Assembly (NCBI GenBank): GCA_039908105.1
Contig: JAMOBI010000105.1
Coordinates: forward strand, 1 to 15,795
Direction: 5' to 3'
DNA: 15,795 nucleotides
Source of the DNA: Magnetaquiglobus sp039908105
GTDB taxonomy: Bacteria; Pseudomonadota; Magnetococcia; Magnetococcales; Magnetaquicoccaceae
Shown: piece after piece, positions 1 to 10,100 of the stretch
Layout: every line of letters starts with the position of its first letter
How positions within the stretch are numbered: position 1 is the first letter of the stretch
Translations under genes and position numbers: made by a program
The notes under the pieces: generated by a model
Told to the model about the DNA's origin: nothing
What the model saw: only the letters and a program-made list of their open reading frames with translations
Database searches by the model: none

Positions 1-750
1 CGCCACATGATCAAGGTGGACAAGATCGTGCGCGAGACCAAAGGGGCCTTGATGTACCCGGCGATCATGTTCACCGTGATCTTCATGGCCATGGCCTTTT
101 GGCTCTATGCCGTGGTACCGATGGTGCTGCCGCTGCTCAAGGCGACCGGCAAGGAACTGCCCGCCCTGACCCGGGGGATCATCGCCACCGCCGATATCTT
201 AAGGAGCGAAATCGGCACGATCACTTTGTCCATCATCGGCCTGGTGATCGCCTTTAAAAACGCCATGCGCCATCTGTTGGTCTTTCGCCGCCAGATTCAT
301 GCGCTGCTTTTGAAACTGCCGATCATCGAGAAGATCGTCAACGCCTCGAATCTGGCCTTCATCACCGCCTATTTCAGTCTGCTGCTAAATGCCGGCGTGG
401 ATGTGATCAAGAGCATCGATATCTTGAGCGCCTCTTTATCCAATGAAATCTACCGGGAGAAGATGCGCGAGGTGCGGGCCGGACTGCTCAACGGTCTGGG
501 ACTGCGCACCTCGTTTGCCGAGGCCAAGATTTTTCCCTCGTTCGTGGTGCGCATGATCGGCATTGGTGAAGTGAGCGGCGCCTTGGCCACTCAACTCGAT
601 TTTGCTGCCGAAGAGTATGGCCGCCACCTCGATGACGTGGTCAAGACTCTGGGCAAAAGCATCGAGCCGATCGCTTTGGTTTTGGGCGGTGGGCTGTTTC
701 TGTTGCTGCTCATCGGCATGTTCATGCCGCTCTACAGCATGGTGGGGTGA
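1..750 (+). CDS. Type II secretion system F family protein (GspF/PilC-like), 5' end outside window
   Basis: This is an inner-membrane platform protein of a type II secretion or type IV pilus-like machine; in the family it links the assembly ATPase to the growing pseudopilus. The frame is open to base 1, and the Met at base 7 is internal. The visible ~249 residues match the end of the first T2SSF domain and all of the second, so roughly 150 residues are missing upstream. Numbering from the Met at base 7, hydrophobic segments lie at about 15-40 (after KGALMYPAIMF), 71-84 and 221-243. The second-domain hallmark FPSFVVRMIGIGEVSGAL is at 176-193. The next gene, a pseudopilin, starts 3 nt after the stop, which supports an operon. 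The sequence does not tell me whether the system is T2SS, T4P or MSHA-type. Family assignment is firm; the exact subfamily is not. Confidence 0.93.
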   Translation, partial: RHMIKVDKIVRETKGALMYPAIMFTVIFMAMAFWLYAVVPMVLPLLKATGKELPALTRGIIATADILRSEIGTITLSIIGLVIAFKNAMRHLLVFRRQIHALLLKLPIIEKIVNASNLAFITAYFSLLLNAGVDVIKSIDILSASLSNEIYREKMREVRAGLLNGLGLRTSFAEAKIFPSFVVRMIGIGEVSGALATQLDFAAEEYGRHLDDVVKTLGKSIEPIALVLGGGLFLLLLIGMFMPLYSMVG

Positions 751-753
751 GCC

Positions 754-1707
754 ATGAAGATTGAACGACCGATTGCCACACCGACCGATTGTTCAGCTCT
801 CGCTGCGCGCTGTGCCGGCTTCAGCCTGATCGAGCTTTCCATCGTCATGATCATCATCGGTCTGATCATCGCCGGTGGGGTTGGGGTTTACGAACCCTCG
901 ATGCGCCAGGCGTTAAAGAACAAAAACGAGACGATCGTCAAACAGGCGACCGAAACGCTGATCGGCTTTGCCGGCGCACACAGGAGTCTGCCGGTGGAGT
1001 TGCGCTCCACAGGCGTGGTTGGCGCAGTCCGGGATGCGCAGTTGAACCCGATTCAGTACGCCTTCGCTGCCGCCTTGAGCACCGTGAACCGCCTCTGCCA
1101 GCAGGATGATACCCCTTTGCGCGTGCAGGTGCTCAAACCCGACGGTGCGGTGGATTTCGAGGTGGCCAATGTGGCTTTCGTGCTCTGGAGCCGCGGCTAC
1201 GACGGTCGGACCGCCCCGGAAAAGGCGGTCGGTGCCATCGTGGACGAGGCCATCTTCCCGGTGCCACTTTACGCGGAAACCATCGCCGATGATCTGGTCG
1301 ACTGGGCCACGCTCGCAGAACTCAAAGCCGCCGCCGGATGCGGCAGCCAGGGGTTGAAAATCCTGATCAGCGCCCTGCCCTCTGCCCATGTTGGCGCGGT
1401 TTACGGCAACGTCACTTTCTTTCCGGAGGGTGGCAAGCCCCCGTACGGTTGGTGCGTGGCCTTTCCGGATGCGGAGCGGGCCGGCAGGCTTGGATTCATG
1501 GCCCGGGCCGAGTTGACGCCTGCAGCCACCTTTGATGGCTGCACCGGGGGCAACTGGCACGAGGGCGACACGTTGACCCTCTCAGGGGTCACGCCGTTCA
1601 TGGCTGCCGATCAGGGGGGGCCGTATGATTTCGTGGTCCATCTGCGGGATGGCAATCGCAAGCCCCATGCGGTCAGCCGGCGGTTGAGCCTGTTCGTGCA
1701 GCCATGA
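754..1707 (+). CDS. Prepilin/pseudopilin-like protein with Ig-like C-terminal region
   Basis: The predicted protein has 317 residues. A 22-residue leader ends CAG, followed by the class III prepilin signal FSLIELSIVMIIIG: cleavage would fall after Gly22, with N-methylated Phe as +1 and Glu27 at +5. The hydrophobic stretch (about 23-42) is the inner-membrane anchor and pilus-core helix. The body is much larger than an ordinary minor pilin. Residues about 213-235 contain a VGAVYG...GGKPPYGWCV pattern like the opening strands of bacterial putative Ig (He_PIG-type) repeats, and the rest (to 317) is strand-rich. The upstream GGGGTGAG is a good ribosome site. The ATG lies 3 nt after the GspF stop, and the 3' end overlaps the next gene by 4 nt (ATGA), so the genes are translationally coupled. 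The likely role is a tip or minor pseudopilin; its substrate is unknown. It is paralogous to the next gene. Confidence 0.85.
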   Translation: MKIERPIATPTDCSALAARCAGFSLIELSIVMIIIGLIIAGGVGVYEPSMRQALKNKNETIVKQATETLIGFAGAHRSLPVELRSTGVVGAVRDAQLNPIQYAFAAALSTVNRLCQQDDTPLRVQVLKPDGAVDFEVANVAFVLWSRGYDGRTAPEKAVGAIVDEAIFPVPLYAETIADDLVDWATLAELKAAAGCGSQGLKILISALPSAHVGAVYGNVTFFPEGGKPPYGWCVAFPDAERAGRLGFMARAELTPAATFDGCTGGNWHEGDTLTLSGVTPFMAADQGGPYDFVVHLRDGNRKPHAVSRRLSLFVQP

Positions 1708-2732
1708 ACCGGGGCGTTCGATGGATATCCCGGTCCAAGGCGGACGGTTTCAGTCTGATCAGCCTGGCATTGCTGCTCATGGTGCTCGGCGTGGGACTCT
1801 CCACTTTGACCCTCTTGTGGCCCAATCTGGAGAGCGTGGGACGCGAGAAGAGTATTGCCGCACTCAGGGCCGATCGCAACGCTCTGCTCGGCTTCGTGGC
1901 AGCCTGGGCCCAACTGCCTGATGCGACCGGGATTGCCTCCCTGCTGCCACGTCCAGTCGATGGCTTTTTGAATCCCATCCAGTACGCCCATGATGCCCGT
2001 CTGACCCAACCGCAGGCGGTCTGTCAGCTGATCACCACCCACCTGACCGTGGAGGAGCGCGGCAACGTCGCCTTGGCGCTCTGGAGTCACGGTCGCAACG
2101 GACGGGTGAATCTTTCCAACGGTCAGCCGGACAAGCGCTCCGGCGCCATCGAACAGCCGACCCGTTTTGCCAATCCGCCGTTCGATGCCCGCGGCACCCC
2201 CGATGAGATCACCGACGATCTGGATGATTTATTGGAGTTTGTCACCCTGGAGACGCTCCAGGCGGTTGCCGGCTGTCAGGATCCGGAGAGTGCCGATGGA
2301 CTCGCAGTCGTGGTTGACCGGCTGCCGATCGGCTTCGAGGAGCAGACGTATGGCACGGTCACCTTTACCGCGCGTGGTGGGCAACCCCCTTATCGCTGGT
2401 GTGTGGAGAGTACGGCGCTCATGCCGGGTGGGGCGTTGACCGGAAAAATCACGTTGGCGCATGAGGGTGTGGTGCAGGCAGCGGCTGGCTGCGCTGCCAC
2501 ACGGTTTGTGGAAGGGGAGGCGGATGCAACGCTCCGCCTGCAAGGGGTTGCCCCGTTTGCACCGGGGGATGGCAGTGCGACCGGTCGTCGGCACGGCTTG
2601 CGGGTGTGGCTGGAGGATGGCACGGGTCAACGCGCGGAGCGACTCTTTGAATTGCAGATCCTCAGCCTGGAGGAGCCCGGGGCGATCAGACTGCTCAACA
2701 CGCCCCGTCTGAGCAAACCGCCGACACCCTGA
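1704..2732 (+). CDS. Second pseudopilin-like protein, paralogue of the preceding gene, lacking Glu+5
   Basis: The predicted protein has 342 residues. A short basic leader ends at Gly15, followed by FSLISLALLLMVLGVGLS, which resembles a prepilin signal and membrane helix. Mature position +5 is Ser20 instead of Glu. In type II systems the tip pseudopilin GspK naturally lacks this Glu, so a tip or minor role is plausible. Shared blocks with the preceding protein include LNPIQYA, an ALWSHGRNGR versus VLWSRGYDGR block, DDL...TL..L.A.AGC, and the Ig-like TYGTVTFTARGGQPPYRWCV at about 215-234. This indicates tandem duplication and divergence. Start ATG 1704 overlaps the previous stop. No terminator is visible before the Rpn gene 34 nt downstream. 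The alternative, a non-pilin membrane-anchored protein, cannot be excluded. Confidence 0.8.
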   Translation: MNRGVRWISRSKADGFSLISLALLLMVLGVGLSTLTLLWPNLESVGREKSIAALRADRNALLGFVAAWAQLPDATGIASLLPRPVDGFLNPIQYAHDARLTQPQAVCQLITTHLTVEERGNVALALWSHGRNGRVNLSNGQPDKRSGAIEQPTRFANPPFDARGTPDEITDDLDDLLEFVTLETLQAVAGCQDPESADGLAVVVDRLPIGFEEQTYGTVTFTARGGQPPYRWCVESTALMPGGALTGKITLAHEGVVQAAAGCAATRFVEGEADATLRLQGVAPFAPGDGSATGRRHGLRVWLEDGTGQRAERLFELQILSLEEPGAIRLLNTPRLSKPPTP

Positions 2733-2756
2733 CAGACAGACTCTTTCCGATGATCC

Positions 2757-2761
2757 GGGAG
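2757..2761 (+). promoter_or_regulatory. Ribosome binding site of the Rpn-family gene
   Basis: GGGAG lies 5 nt before ATG 2767. It overlaps the in-frame GTG at 2761, so ATG 2767 is the better start. Confidence 0.6.
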
Positions 2762-2766
2762 TGCGC

Positions 2767-3615
2767 ATGAACAGCCACGACTTGGGCTACGCGAAACTCT
2801 TCTCGCATCCCCGCATGATCGAAGATCTGATCACAGGCTTCATCCAGGAGGCGTGGGTCACGGGACTGGAGTTCGCAACCCTGGAAAAGGTGAATCCGGT
2901 CTACGTGACCGACGACTTCCGCAAGCGGCTGAACGATCTGGTCTGGAAAGTCCGCTGGCAGGATTCGGAACGCTGGCTCTATCTCTATCTGATCCTGGAG
3001 CCGCAATCCACGGTTGATGAGATCATGGCCATCCGGATCGATCTCTACCGCATGCTGCTCTATCAGGATCTGCGGCAAACGGGAAGAGTCCCGGAGGGGT
3101 GTAAATTTCCCCCCGTGGTGCCGATTGTGCTGTATAATGGTTCGCAACGCTGGTCTGCGCCTTTGGATGTGGCCGAGCTGATCGAGGCCTCACCGCCTGG
3201 CCTGGAGATCTATTGCCCCCGCATGCGCTATCTGCTGGTGGATGAGCATCGCCACCAGGAAGGCGAGCTGCAAGCCATGCAGAACGTCGTGGCCGCGTTG
3301 TTCAGATTGGAAAAAAGCCGTCGCCTGGAAGATGTCCGTCAGGTCATCGAAGAGCTTGAGCTCTGGTTGCAAAGCCCGGAACAACGCGAATTGCGTCGGG
3401 CATTCGCCAAATGGCTGAGCCGGATACTTTTGCCACGGCTGGCCAAACGCAACGTCACCATCCCGGAGGCTCTGCCGGAGATGGACAACCTGGAGGAGGT
3501 ACGCACCATGTTGGCAGAAACCGCAGAAGGGTGGACCCGGGAGTGTGACGCGCCAGTTGCAACGCCGGTTCGGCAACCTGCCCTCCTGGGCCACGGAGCG
3601 CATTGCCCAGGCTGA
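2767..3615 (+). CDS. Rpn-family recombination-promoting nuclease/putative transposase, C-terminus frameshifted
   Basis: It belongs to the Rpn (Transposase_31-like) PD-(D/E)XK family, whose members cleave DNA and promote RecA-independent recombination in E. coli. The N-terminal signature runs from HDLGYAKLFSHP (residues 4-15) to TLEKVNPVYVTDDFRKRLNDLVWKVRW. Probable catalytic residues are Asp57 and the Glu78-x-Gln80 of LILEPQS. PPVVPIVLYNGSQRW and PLDVAELIE are also typical. From residue about 260 the frame is wrong: compared with the copy at 3712-3986, 14 bp are missing after the GAGTG at 3541-3545. This replaces the DUF4351-type tail (LTRLLQRRFG...TLEEWGLRILE) with 23 unrelated residues, giving 282 residues instead of about 311. 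The nuclease core is intact, so the product might still be active; equally, it may be a decaying gene. ATG 2767 is chosen for its GGGAG. Confidence 0.88.
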   Translation: MNSHDLGYAKLFSHPRMIEDLITGFIQEAWVTGLEFATLEKVNPVYVTDDFRKRLNDLVWKVRWQDSERWLYLYLILEPQSTVDEIMAIRIDLYRMLLYQDLRQTGRVPEGCKFPPVVPIVLYNGSQRWSAPLDVAELIEASPPGLEIYCPRMRYLLVDEHRHQEGELQAMQNVVAALFRLEKSRRLEDVRQVIEELELWLQSPEQRELRRAFAKWLSRILLPRLAKRNVTIPEALPEMDNLEEVRTMLAETAEGWTRECDAPVATPVRQPALLGHGAHCPG

Positions 3616-3687
3616 CCTGGCCACGCTGGAGGAGTGGGGATTGCGGATCCTGGAGGTCGGATCCCTCGACGAGGTGTTCGCCGGATA
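3427..3687 (+). repeat. Direct repeat, unit 1: Rpn 3' end carrying a 14-bp deletion
   Basis: This is the first copy of a segment covering the Rpn gene's last codons, from CTTTTGCCACGG to CCGGATA. It matches 3712-3986 almost base for base except for a 14-bp deletion near 3546 and about five substitutions. The 285-bp offset before the deletion is a multiple of three. Confidence 0.95.
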
Positions 3688-3711
3688 GACAAGACGTTTT
3701 TGAATCGCACT

Positions 3712-3986
3712 CTTTTGCCACGGCTGGCCAAACGCAACGTCACCATCCCGGAGGCTCTGCCGGAGATGGACAACCTGGAGGAGGTACGCACCATGTTGGC
3801 AGAAACCGCAGAAGGGTGGACCCGGGAGTGCGAAGCCGCGATGCTGACGCGCTTGTTGCAACGCCGGTTCGGCAACCTGCCCTCCTGGGCCACGGAGCGC
3901 ATTGCCCAGGCTGACCTGGCCACGCTGGAGGAGTGGGGATTGCGGATTCTGGAGGTCGGATCCCTCGACGAGGTGCTCGCCGGATA
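3712..3986 (+). repeat. Direct repeat, unit 2: intact Rpn 3' end
   Basis: This is the second copy, separated from unit 1 by 24 bp (3688-3711). It keeps the 14 bp missing from unit 1 and ends with its own stop (TAA, where unit 1 has TAG). The near identity points to recent duplication or recombination between Rpn paralogues. Confidence 0.95.
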
Positions 3987-3987
3987 A
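3712..3987 (+). pseudogene. C-terminal fragment of an Rpn/DUF4351 protein
   Basis: This is about 91 codons of the correct Rpn C-terminal frame, from LLPRLAKRNVTIPEALPEMD through LTRLLQRRFGNLPSWATERI to the end LDEVLAG and TAA. The DUF4351-type tail that the upstream gene has lost is intact here. No convincing start or ribosome site precedes it. The frame is open upstream to an ATG at 3634, but that stretch is out-of-frame Rpn sequence. I read it as a gene remnant created with the tandem duplication. Internal ATGs (3766, 3792) could allow a tiny product, but nothing supports that. Confidence 0.8.
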
Positions 3988-4007
3988 AGCCGTGTCTTAT
4001 TGATTGA

Positions 4008-4223
4008 TTCTGGCGATGCTTTTTCCTTGAGACGTTTTGCAAAAGACGCAAAACGTCTCAAGGAAAAACCAAGGCTGCGCGCGGCGCATTTTTCGCAAAA
4101 GGCGCGAAAAATGCTTCTTGAAAAGAGCGCGCTAAAAGCCAAAGTCAAAAGCAAAACCCTGGGAGAGGAGTCTCCCAGACCCGCTCTTTTTTTTTACCAG
4201 AAAAAGCCACACATTCCCAGCTG
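4008..4223 (-). repeat. Structured intergenic repeat, copy A
   Basis: This stretch, between the Rpn remnant and the convergent glmS 3' end, is a modular repeat shared with 6431-6642 and 15646-15795. Read from the glmS side it holds a CAGCTGGGAATGTGT leader, an A-run, a CTGGGAGA/TCTCCCAG hairpin, GGTTTTGCTTTTGACTTT, GCGCGCTCTT, a GCATTTTTCGC/GCGAAAAATGC hairpin (arms 4086-4096 and 4104-4114), a GC-rich CGCGCGC patch, and a perfect 21-bp stem (4020-4040 with 4048-4068, loop AAAAGAC). It starts 8 nt after the glmS stop. An open frame across it (4000-4224) is not credible as a gene. Confidence 0.9.
4159..4195. terminator. Hairpin with T-tracts on both sides, between convergent Rpn remnant and glmS
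   Basis: The stem CTGGGAGA (4159-4166) pairs with TCTCCCAG (4171-4178), loop GGAG. On the + strand nine T follow at 4187-4195, after an 8-nt gap. On the - strand the stem is followed directly by GGGTTTTGCTTTTG. It is a plausible bidirectional terminator, though neither T-tract is ideally placed and uninterrupted. Confidence 0.55.
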
Positions 4224-4231
4224 AATGCGGT

Positions 4232-6064
<1,833 letters not shown>

Positions 6065-6112
6065 GCTGATTCTCCCCGTCCGGTAATCAAAACTCCCAAC
6101 TATTGCAGGGGG

Positions 6113-6220
6113 CCGGGGACCGGCACGGTCCCCGGTGGAGGTCTGGAGGCAAAGCCTCCAGGGTTTTGCCTTTGATTTTCGCGCGCTCTACGCAAAGCTT
6201 TTTTTCGCGAAGCGAAAAAA
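6113..6220 (+). repeat. Structured repeat, copy D (three hairpins)
   Basis: It holds a perfect 10-bp stem CCGGGGACCG/CGGTCCCCGG (6113-6122, 6126-6135), then TGGAGGT, then an 8-bp stem CTGGAGGC/GCCTCCAG with AAA loop (6143-6161), then GGTTTTGCCTTTGATTTT and GCGCGCTC, then a 9-bp stem TTTTTTCGC/GCGAAAAAA (6200-6220). The module order matches copy E and the distal part of copies A-C. It lies just upstream of the glmS start, so it may fall in the glmS leader. Confidence 0.85.
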
Positions 6221-6267
6221 CGCTAAACCGCAACCATCACGGGATGCGTAGTTCCATTAATAGGGGT

Positions 6268-6347
6268 CCAGGGGGATTATCCCCCTGGTGGGATCCAAGG
6301 GCAAAGCCCTTGGGACTTTGTTTTTGACTTTAGCGCGCTCAGCGCGC
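6268..6347 (+). repeat. Structured repeat, copy E (two hairpins plus GCGCGCT palindrome)
   Basis: It holds a perfect 9-bp stem CCAGGGGGA/TCCCCCTGG with TTA loop (6268-6288), then TGGGAT, then an 8-bp stem CCAAGGGC/GCCCTTGG with AAA loop (6295-6313), then GACTTTGTTTTTGACTTT and the palindrome GCGCGCTCAGCGCGC. The layout equals copy D but the stem sequences differ, with both arms changed together. Confidence 0.85.
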
Positions 6348-6361
6348 CGCCTCTGTACCAA

Positions 6362-6388
6362 CCGCTGTTGCCTGAAGGGCAACAGCGG
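6362..6388. other. Perfect 11-bp inverted repeat
   Basis: CCGCTGTTGCC (6362-6372) pairs with GGCAACAGCGG (6378-6388) around TGAAG. No T-tract follows on either strand, so it does not look like an intrinsic terminator. It is part of the glmU-glmS hairpin array. Confidence 0.8.
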
Positions 6389-6430
6389 CAAATCTGCTTG
6401 CAACCCGTGATCCGCCGGCTCGCGGCTTTG

Positions 6431-6642
6431 TTCTGGCGATGCTTTCCAAGAGCCGTTTTGCAGAAATCGCAAAACAGCTCTTGGAAACCAAGGCGGCGCG
6501 CGGCGCATTTTTCGCAAAAAACGCGAAAAATGCTTCTTTTGAAGAGCGCGCCAAAAGCAAAGTCAAAAGCAAAACCCTGGGAGATGAATCTCCCAGACCC
6601 TCTCTTTTTTCTTACCAGTATAACAATTCATTCCATGCTGGG
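6431..6642 (-). repeat. Structured intergenic repeat, copy B
   Basis: This is the same element and orientation as copy A. Read from glmU, CCCAGCATGGAATG starts 10 nt after the glmU stop, followed by ACTGGTAAGAAAAAAGAG, the CTGGGAGA/TCTCCCAG stem (6577-6584, 6589-6596), GGTTTTGCTTTTGACTTT, GCGCGCTCTT, the GCATTTTTCGC/GCGAAAAATGC stem (6505-6515, 6523-6533) and a long stem (6443-6461 with 6469-6487, one C-A mismatch). The long stem's sequence differs from that of copy A but remains paired. Confidence 0.9.
6577..6610. terminator. Hairpin downstream of glmU, in repeat B
   Basis: The stem CTGGGAGA/TCTCCCAG has a TGAA loop. On the - strand (the glmU direction) it is followed by GGGTTTTGCTTTTGACTTT; on the + strand six T follow at 6605-6610. 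It probably ends glmU transcripts at least partly, which would uncouple glmS from the atp-glmU unit. Confidence 0.5.
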
Positions 6643-6652
6643 TTCATTTTTC

Positions 6653-8032
6653 TCACGAACGGTGCCTGTTGCGCCGCTCCGACCACCCCATCACATGGGT
6701 CTGATGGGCACGCGAAATGGCCAACGAATCCGGGGGTACATCCTTGGTGACCGTGGTGCCAGCACCAATGGTGGCGCGCGCACCCACCTGCACCGGTGCG
6801 ACAAACTGCACATCCGACCCCACGAACACCTGATCACCGATCACGGTGCGATGCTTGTGGAAGCCGTCGTAATTGCACGTGATGGTCCCCGCACCGACAT
6901 TGACTCCGCTGCCAATCTGTGCATCGCCAATGTAACTTAGGTGATTAATCTTGGTACCAACTCCAATCGATGATTTCTTGATCTCACAAAAATTACCCAC
7001 CTTGACCTTGGCCGCCAGACGCGCACCGGGACGCAGACGCGCATACGGACCAATGGCGCACTCGCTGTCGACATGCGCACCATCGAGATGGCTGAACGGC
7101 AGAATGTGACTCTCATCTGCGACTTCACTCCCCTCAATGTGACAGAAGGGACCGATCACGCAGCGCTCCCCCACCCGGGTACCGGCTCCGAGTACCACAT
7201 TCGGTTCAATGCGCGTATCCATGCCGATCTCAACATCGGAGGCCACCCAGCACGAAGCCGGATCGACAAACGACACCCCGCGTGCCATCCACAAGGCCAC
7301 CTGACGATCCCGAAAGGACCGTTCCAACTCGGCCAATTGCGCGCGATCGTTGACCCCGGACAAGGCGATCGGATCCTTCAAACACCACGCAGCCGCACCC
7401 CCCTCGGCGACGGCCATCGGGAAAATATCAGGGAGGTAATATTCGTTCTGGGCATTGCGATTGCCAATGCGCTCGATCCAGCCTGACAGCCTCGCCAAAG
7501 AGACGCAATAAAAGCCGGTGTTGACCTCACAAATGGCCCGTTCGGTTTCGCTGGCATCCTTCTCCTCGACCACGCGCACTAAAGAGCCCTCTGCATCACG
7601 TACCACCCGGCCATAGCCGGTCGGATTGTCGAGTTCGGTGGAAAGCAGGGTCGCAACCTGATGACCGGCCTGATGAAAGGCCAGCAAATCGGAGAGAATC
7701 CCGGTCGTGATCAACGGATGATCGCCATTCAAGATCAACAGATCACCCGTCAGATCCCAAAAGGCAGGCAGGGCACAACGCACCGCGTGACCCGTACCCA
7801 GACGCTCCATCTGGCGGACCCAGCGGATATCGGGGGCGTCCAGCGCCTCCTCGACCCGTTCGGCACCATAGCCGGTCACCACGACCAGCCGTTCCGGTTC
7901 CAGGCCGCGCACCGCGCGCAGGATGTGCCACAACAAAGGACGACCCGCCAAGGTGTGCAGCACCTTGGGGAGATTGGATTGCATCCGGGTTCCCTGGCCC
8001 GCAGCCAGTACCAGGACCGAACAACGCTTCAT
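6653..8032 (-). CDS. glmU: Bifunctional glucosamine-1-phosphate N-acetyltransferase/UDP-GlcNAc pyrophosphorylase
   Basis: GlmU acetylates glucosamine-1-phosphate with acetyl-CoA and then couples it to UTP, giving UDP-GlcNAc for peptidoglycan and LPS in the cytosol. The 459 residues match the usual ~456. The N-terminal uridyltransferase half carries LVLAAGQGTRM (7-17) and the conserved Lys of LPKVLHTLAGRPLL, then NGDHPL. The C-terminal half (from about 250) is a left-handed beta-helix of hexapeptide repeats, with INHLSYIGDA containing the catalytic His and NYDGFHKHRTVIGD. The start ATG is preceded only by a weak AGGT. It lies 139 bp downstream of atpC on the same strand, the order seen in many gammaproteobacteria. 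Confidence 0.98.
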   Translation of the reverse strand: MKRCSVLVLAAGQGTRMQSNLPKVLHTLAGRPLLWHILRAVRGLEPERLVVVTGYGAERVEEALDAPDIRWVRQMERLGTGHAVRCALPAFWDLTGDLLILNGDHPLITTGILSDLLAFHQAGHQVATLLSTELDNPTGYGRVVRDAEGSLVRVVEEKDASETERAICEVNTGFYCVSLARLSGWIERIGNRNAQNEYYLPDIFPMAVAEGGAAAWCLKDPIALSGVNDRAQLAELERSFRDRQVALWMARGVSFVDPASCWVASDVEIGMDTRIEPNVVLGAGTRVGERCVIGPFCHIEGSEVADESHILPFSHLDGAHVDSECAIGPYARLRPGARLAAKVKVGNFCEIKKSSIGVGTKINHLSYIGDAQIGSGVNVGAGTITCNYDGFHKHRTVIGDQVFVGSDVQFVAPVQVGARATIGAGTTVTKDVPPDSLAISRAHQTHVMGWSERRNRHRS

Positions 8033-8102
8033 AGGCGACAGCTACCTGAATGGGTGATCCGGGAATATCCGGAGCGACGATGACCGACAGCATGCGTGAC
8101 AA

Positions 8103-8134
8103 CGGGGTCCAAAGGCGCTCACGCCTCGACCCCG
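8103..8134. other. Two-level hairpin between atpC and glmU
   Basis: The outer stem CGGGGTC (8103-8109) pairs with GACCCCG (8128-8134), and the inner stem AGGCG (8113-8117) with CGCCT (8122-8126), loop CTCA. No T-run follows on the - strand, so it is not a standard intrinsic terminator. It may stabilise the atp 3' end or attenuate read-through into glmU. Confidence 0.55.
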
Positions 8135-8171
8135 CTGTGTACTCCGTGCCTGTTCTATTGACTCGAAAGGG

Positions 8172-8591
8172 TCAGCCCTGCTCTTTTTTGAGCAACTCCT
8201 GGCAAACGTTAACAAAATCCATGCGCGCCTTCCAGTAGGCGATCAGCGTGGTCTCCTGGTCGCCCTCAGCCTGAGCCAGTTTGGTCTCGGCCTGATGCTT
8301 CTCATCGGCGACCAACTGTTTGGTGATCTGCTCGCGCGGCAAGGCGCGCTCGGTCAAGATGGTCACCTTGTTGGGCATCACCTCGGCAAAACCGCCGGCA
8401 ATCACGAACTGCTTGGCGTCCTCGTCCACACCCGCCGAAAGCACGCCCGCCTTGAGCAGGGTGACAAACGGGGTGTGTCCGGACATGACCCCGAAGTAAC
8501 CATCCACGCCCGGTGCCGTGACCAGCATGAACTCTTCGGAGAGCAGCAACGCCTCCGGTGTGACGAGTTCGGTTTGTATGACAATGCCCAT
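8172..8591 (-). CDS. atpC: F0F1 ATP synthase subunit epsilon
   Basis: This is the F1 central-stalk subunit that couples gamma rotation to the c-ring and can inhibit ATP hydrolysis. Its 139 residues are a normal length. The N-terminal beta-sandwich shows IQTELVTPEALLLSEEFMLV and GVDGYFGVMSGHTPFVTLLK, with FVIAGGFAEVMPNKVTILTE closing it. The C-terminal helical hairpin (from about 90) is rich in Glu, Gln and Ala. GGGAGGG precedes the ATG. The gene starts 15 nt after atpD and is the last atp gene of the operon. Confidence 0.97.
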   Translation of the reverse strand: MGIVIQTELVTPEALLLSEEFMLVTAPGVDGYFGVMSGHTPFVTLLKAGVLSAGVDEDAKQFVIAGGFAEVMPNKVTILTERALPREQITKQLVADEKHQAETKLAQAEGDQETTLIAYWKARMDFVNVCQELLKKEQG

Positions 8592-8606
8592 AAACGCCCT
8601 CCCGCG

Positions 8607-10025
<1,419 letters not shown>

Positions 10026-10031
10026 TGATCG

Positions 10032-10035
10032 CTCC
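10032..10035 (-). promoter_or_regulatory. Ribosome binding site of atpD
   Basis: GGAG on the - strand lies 6 nt before ATG 10025. This decides against the upstream ATG at 10046, which has no good site. Confidence 0.65.
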
Positions 10036-10100
10036 GTCTTGCGCATGAATGGTTCGCCATGCCCACGCCCTATCGCGGCGCGGGGGAGTTTACCAGATCA

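Larger units (their letters stand above)
6065..6652. other. 588-bp intergenic region between glmU and glmS filled with hairpins and repeats
   Basis: No credible gene is seen. From glmS outward it holds repeat D (6113-6220), repeat E (6268-6347), a perfect 11-bp hairpin (6362-6372 with 6378-6388) and repeat B (6431-6642). The glmS promoter should lie here if glmS is not read through from glmU, but I could not identify a convincing one. Short open frames in both directions cross the palindromes and look like shadows. Confidence 0.85.

Noticed and set aside
3427..3987. Insertion sequence or transposon generating the Rpn tail repeats
   Set aside because: No transposase lies between the units, no terminal inverted repeats are visible, and the spacer is only 24 bp; a local duplication fits better.
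6065..6652. Possible glmS ribozyme or other riboswitch upstream of glmS
   Set aside because: The region is made of repeat hairpins also found near unrelated genes; I could not match the glmS ribozyme core, which is known mainly from Firmicutes.
6368..6940. 190-codon + strand open frame across repeat B and the glmU 3' end
   Set aside because: Most of it is palindromic repeat sequence and the rest is antisense to glmU.
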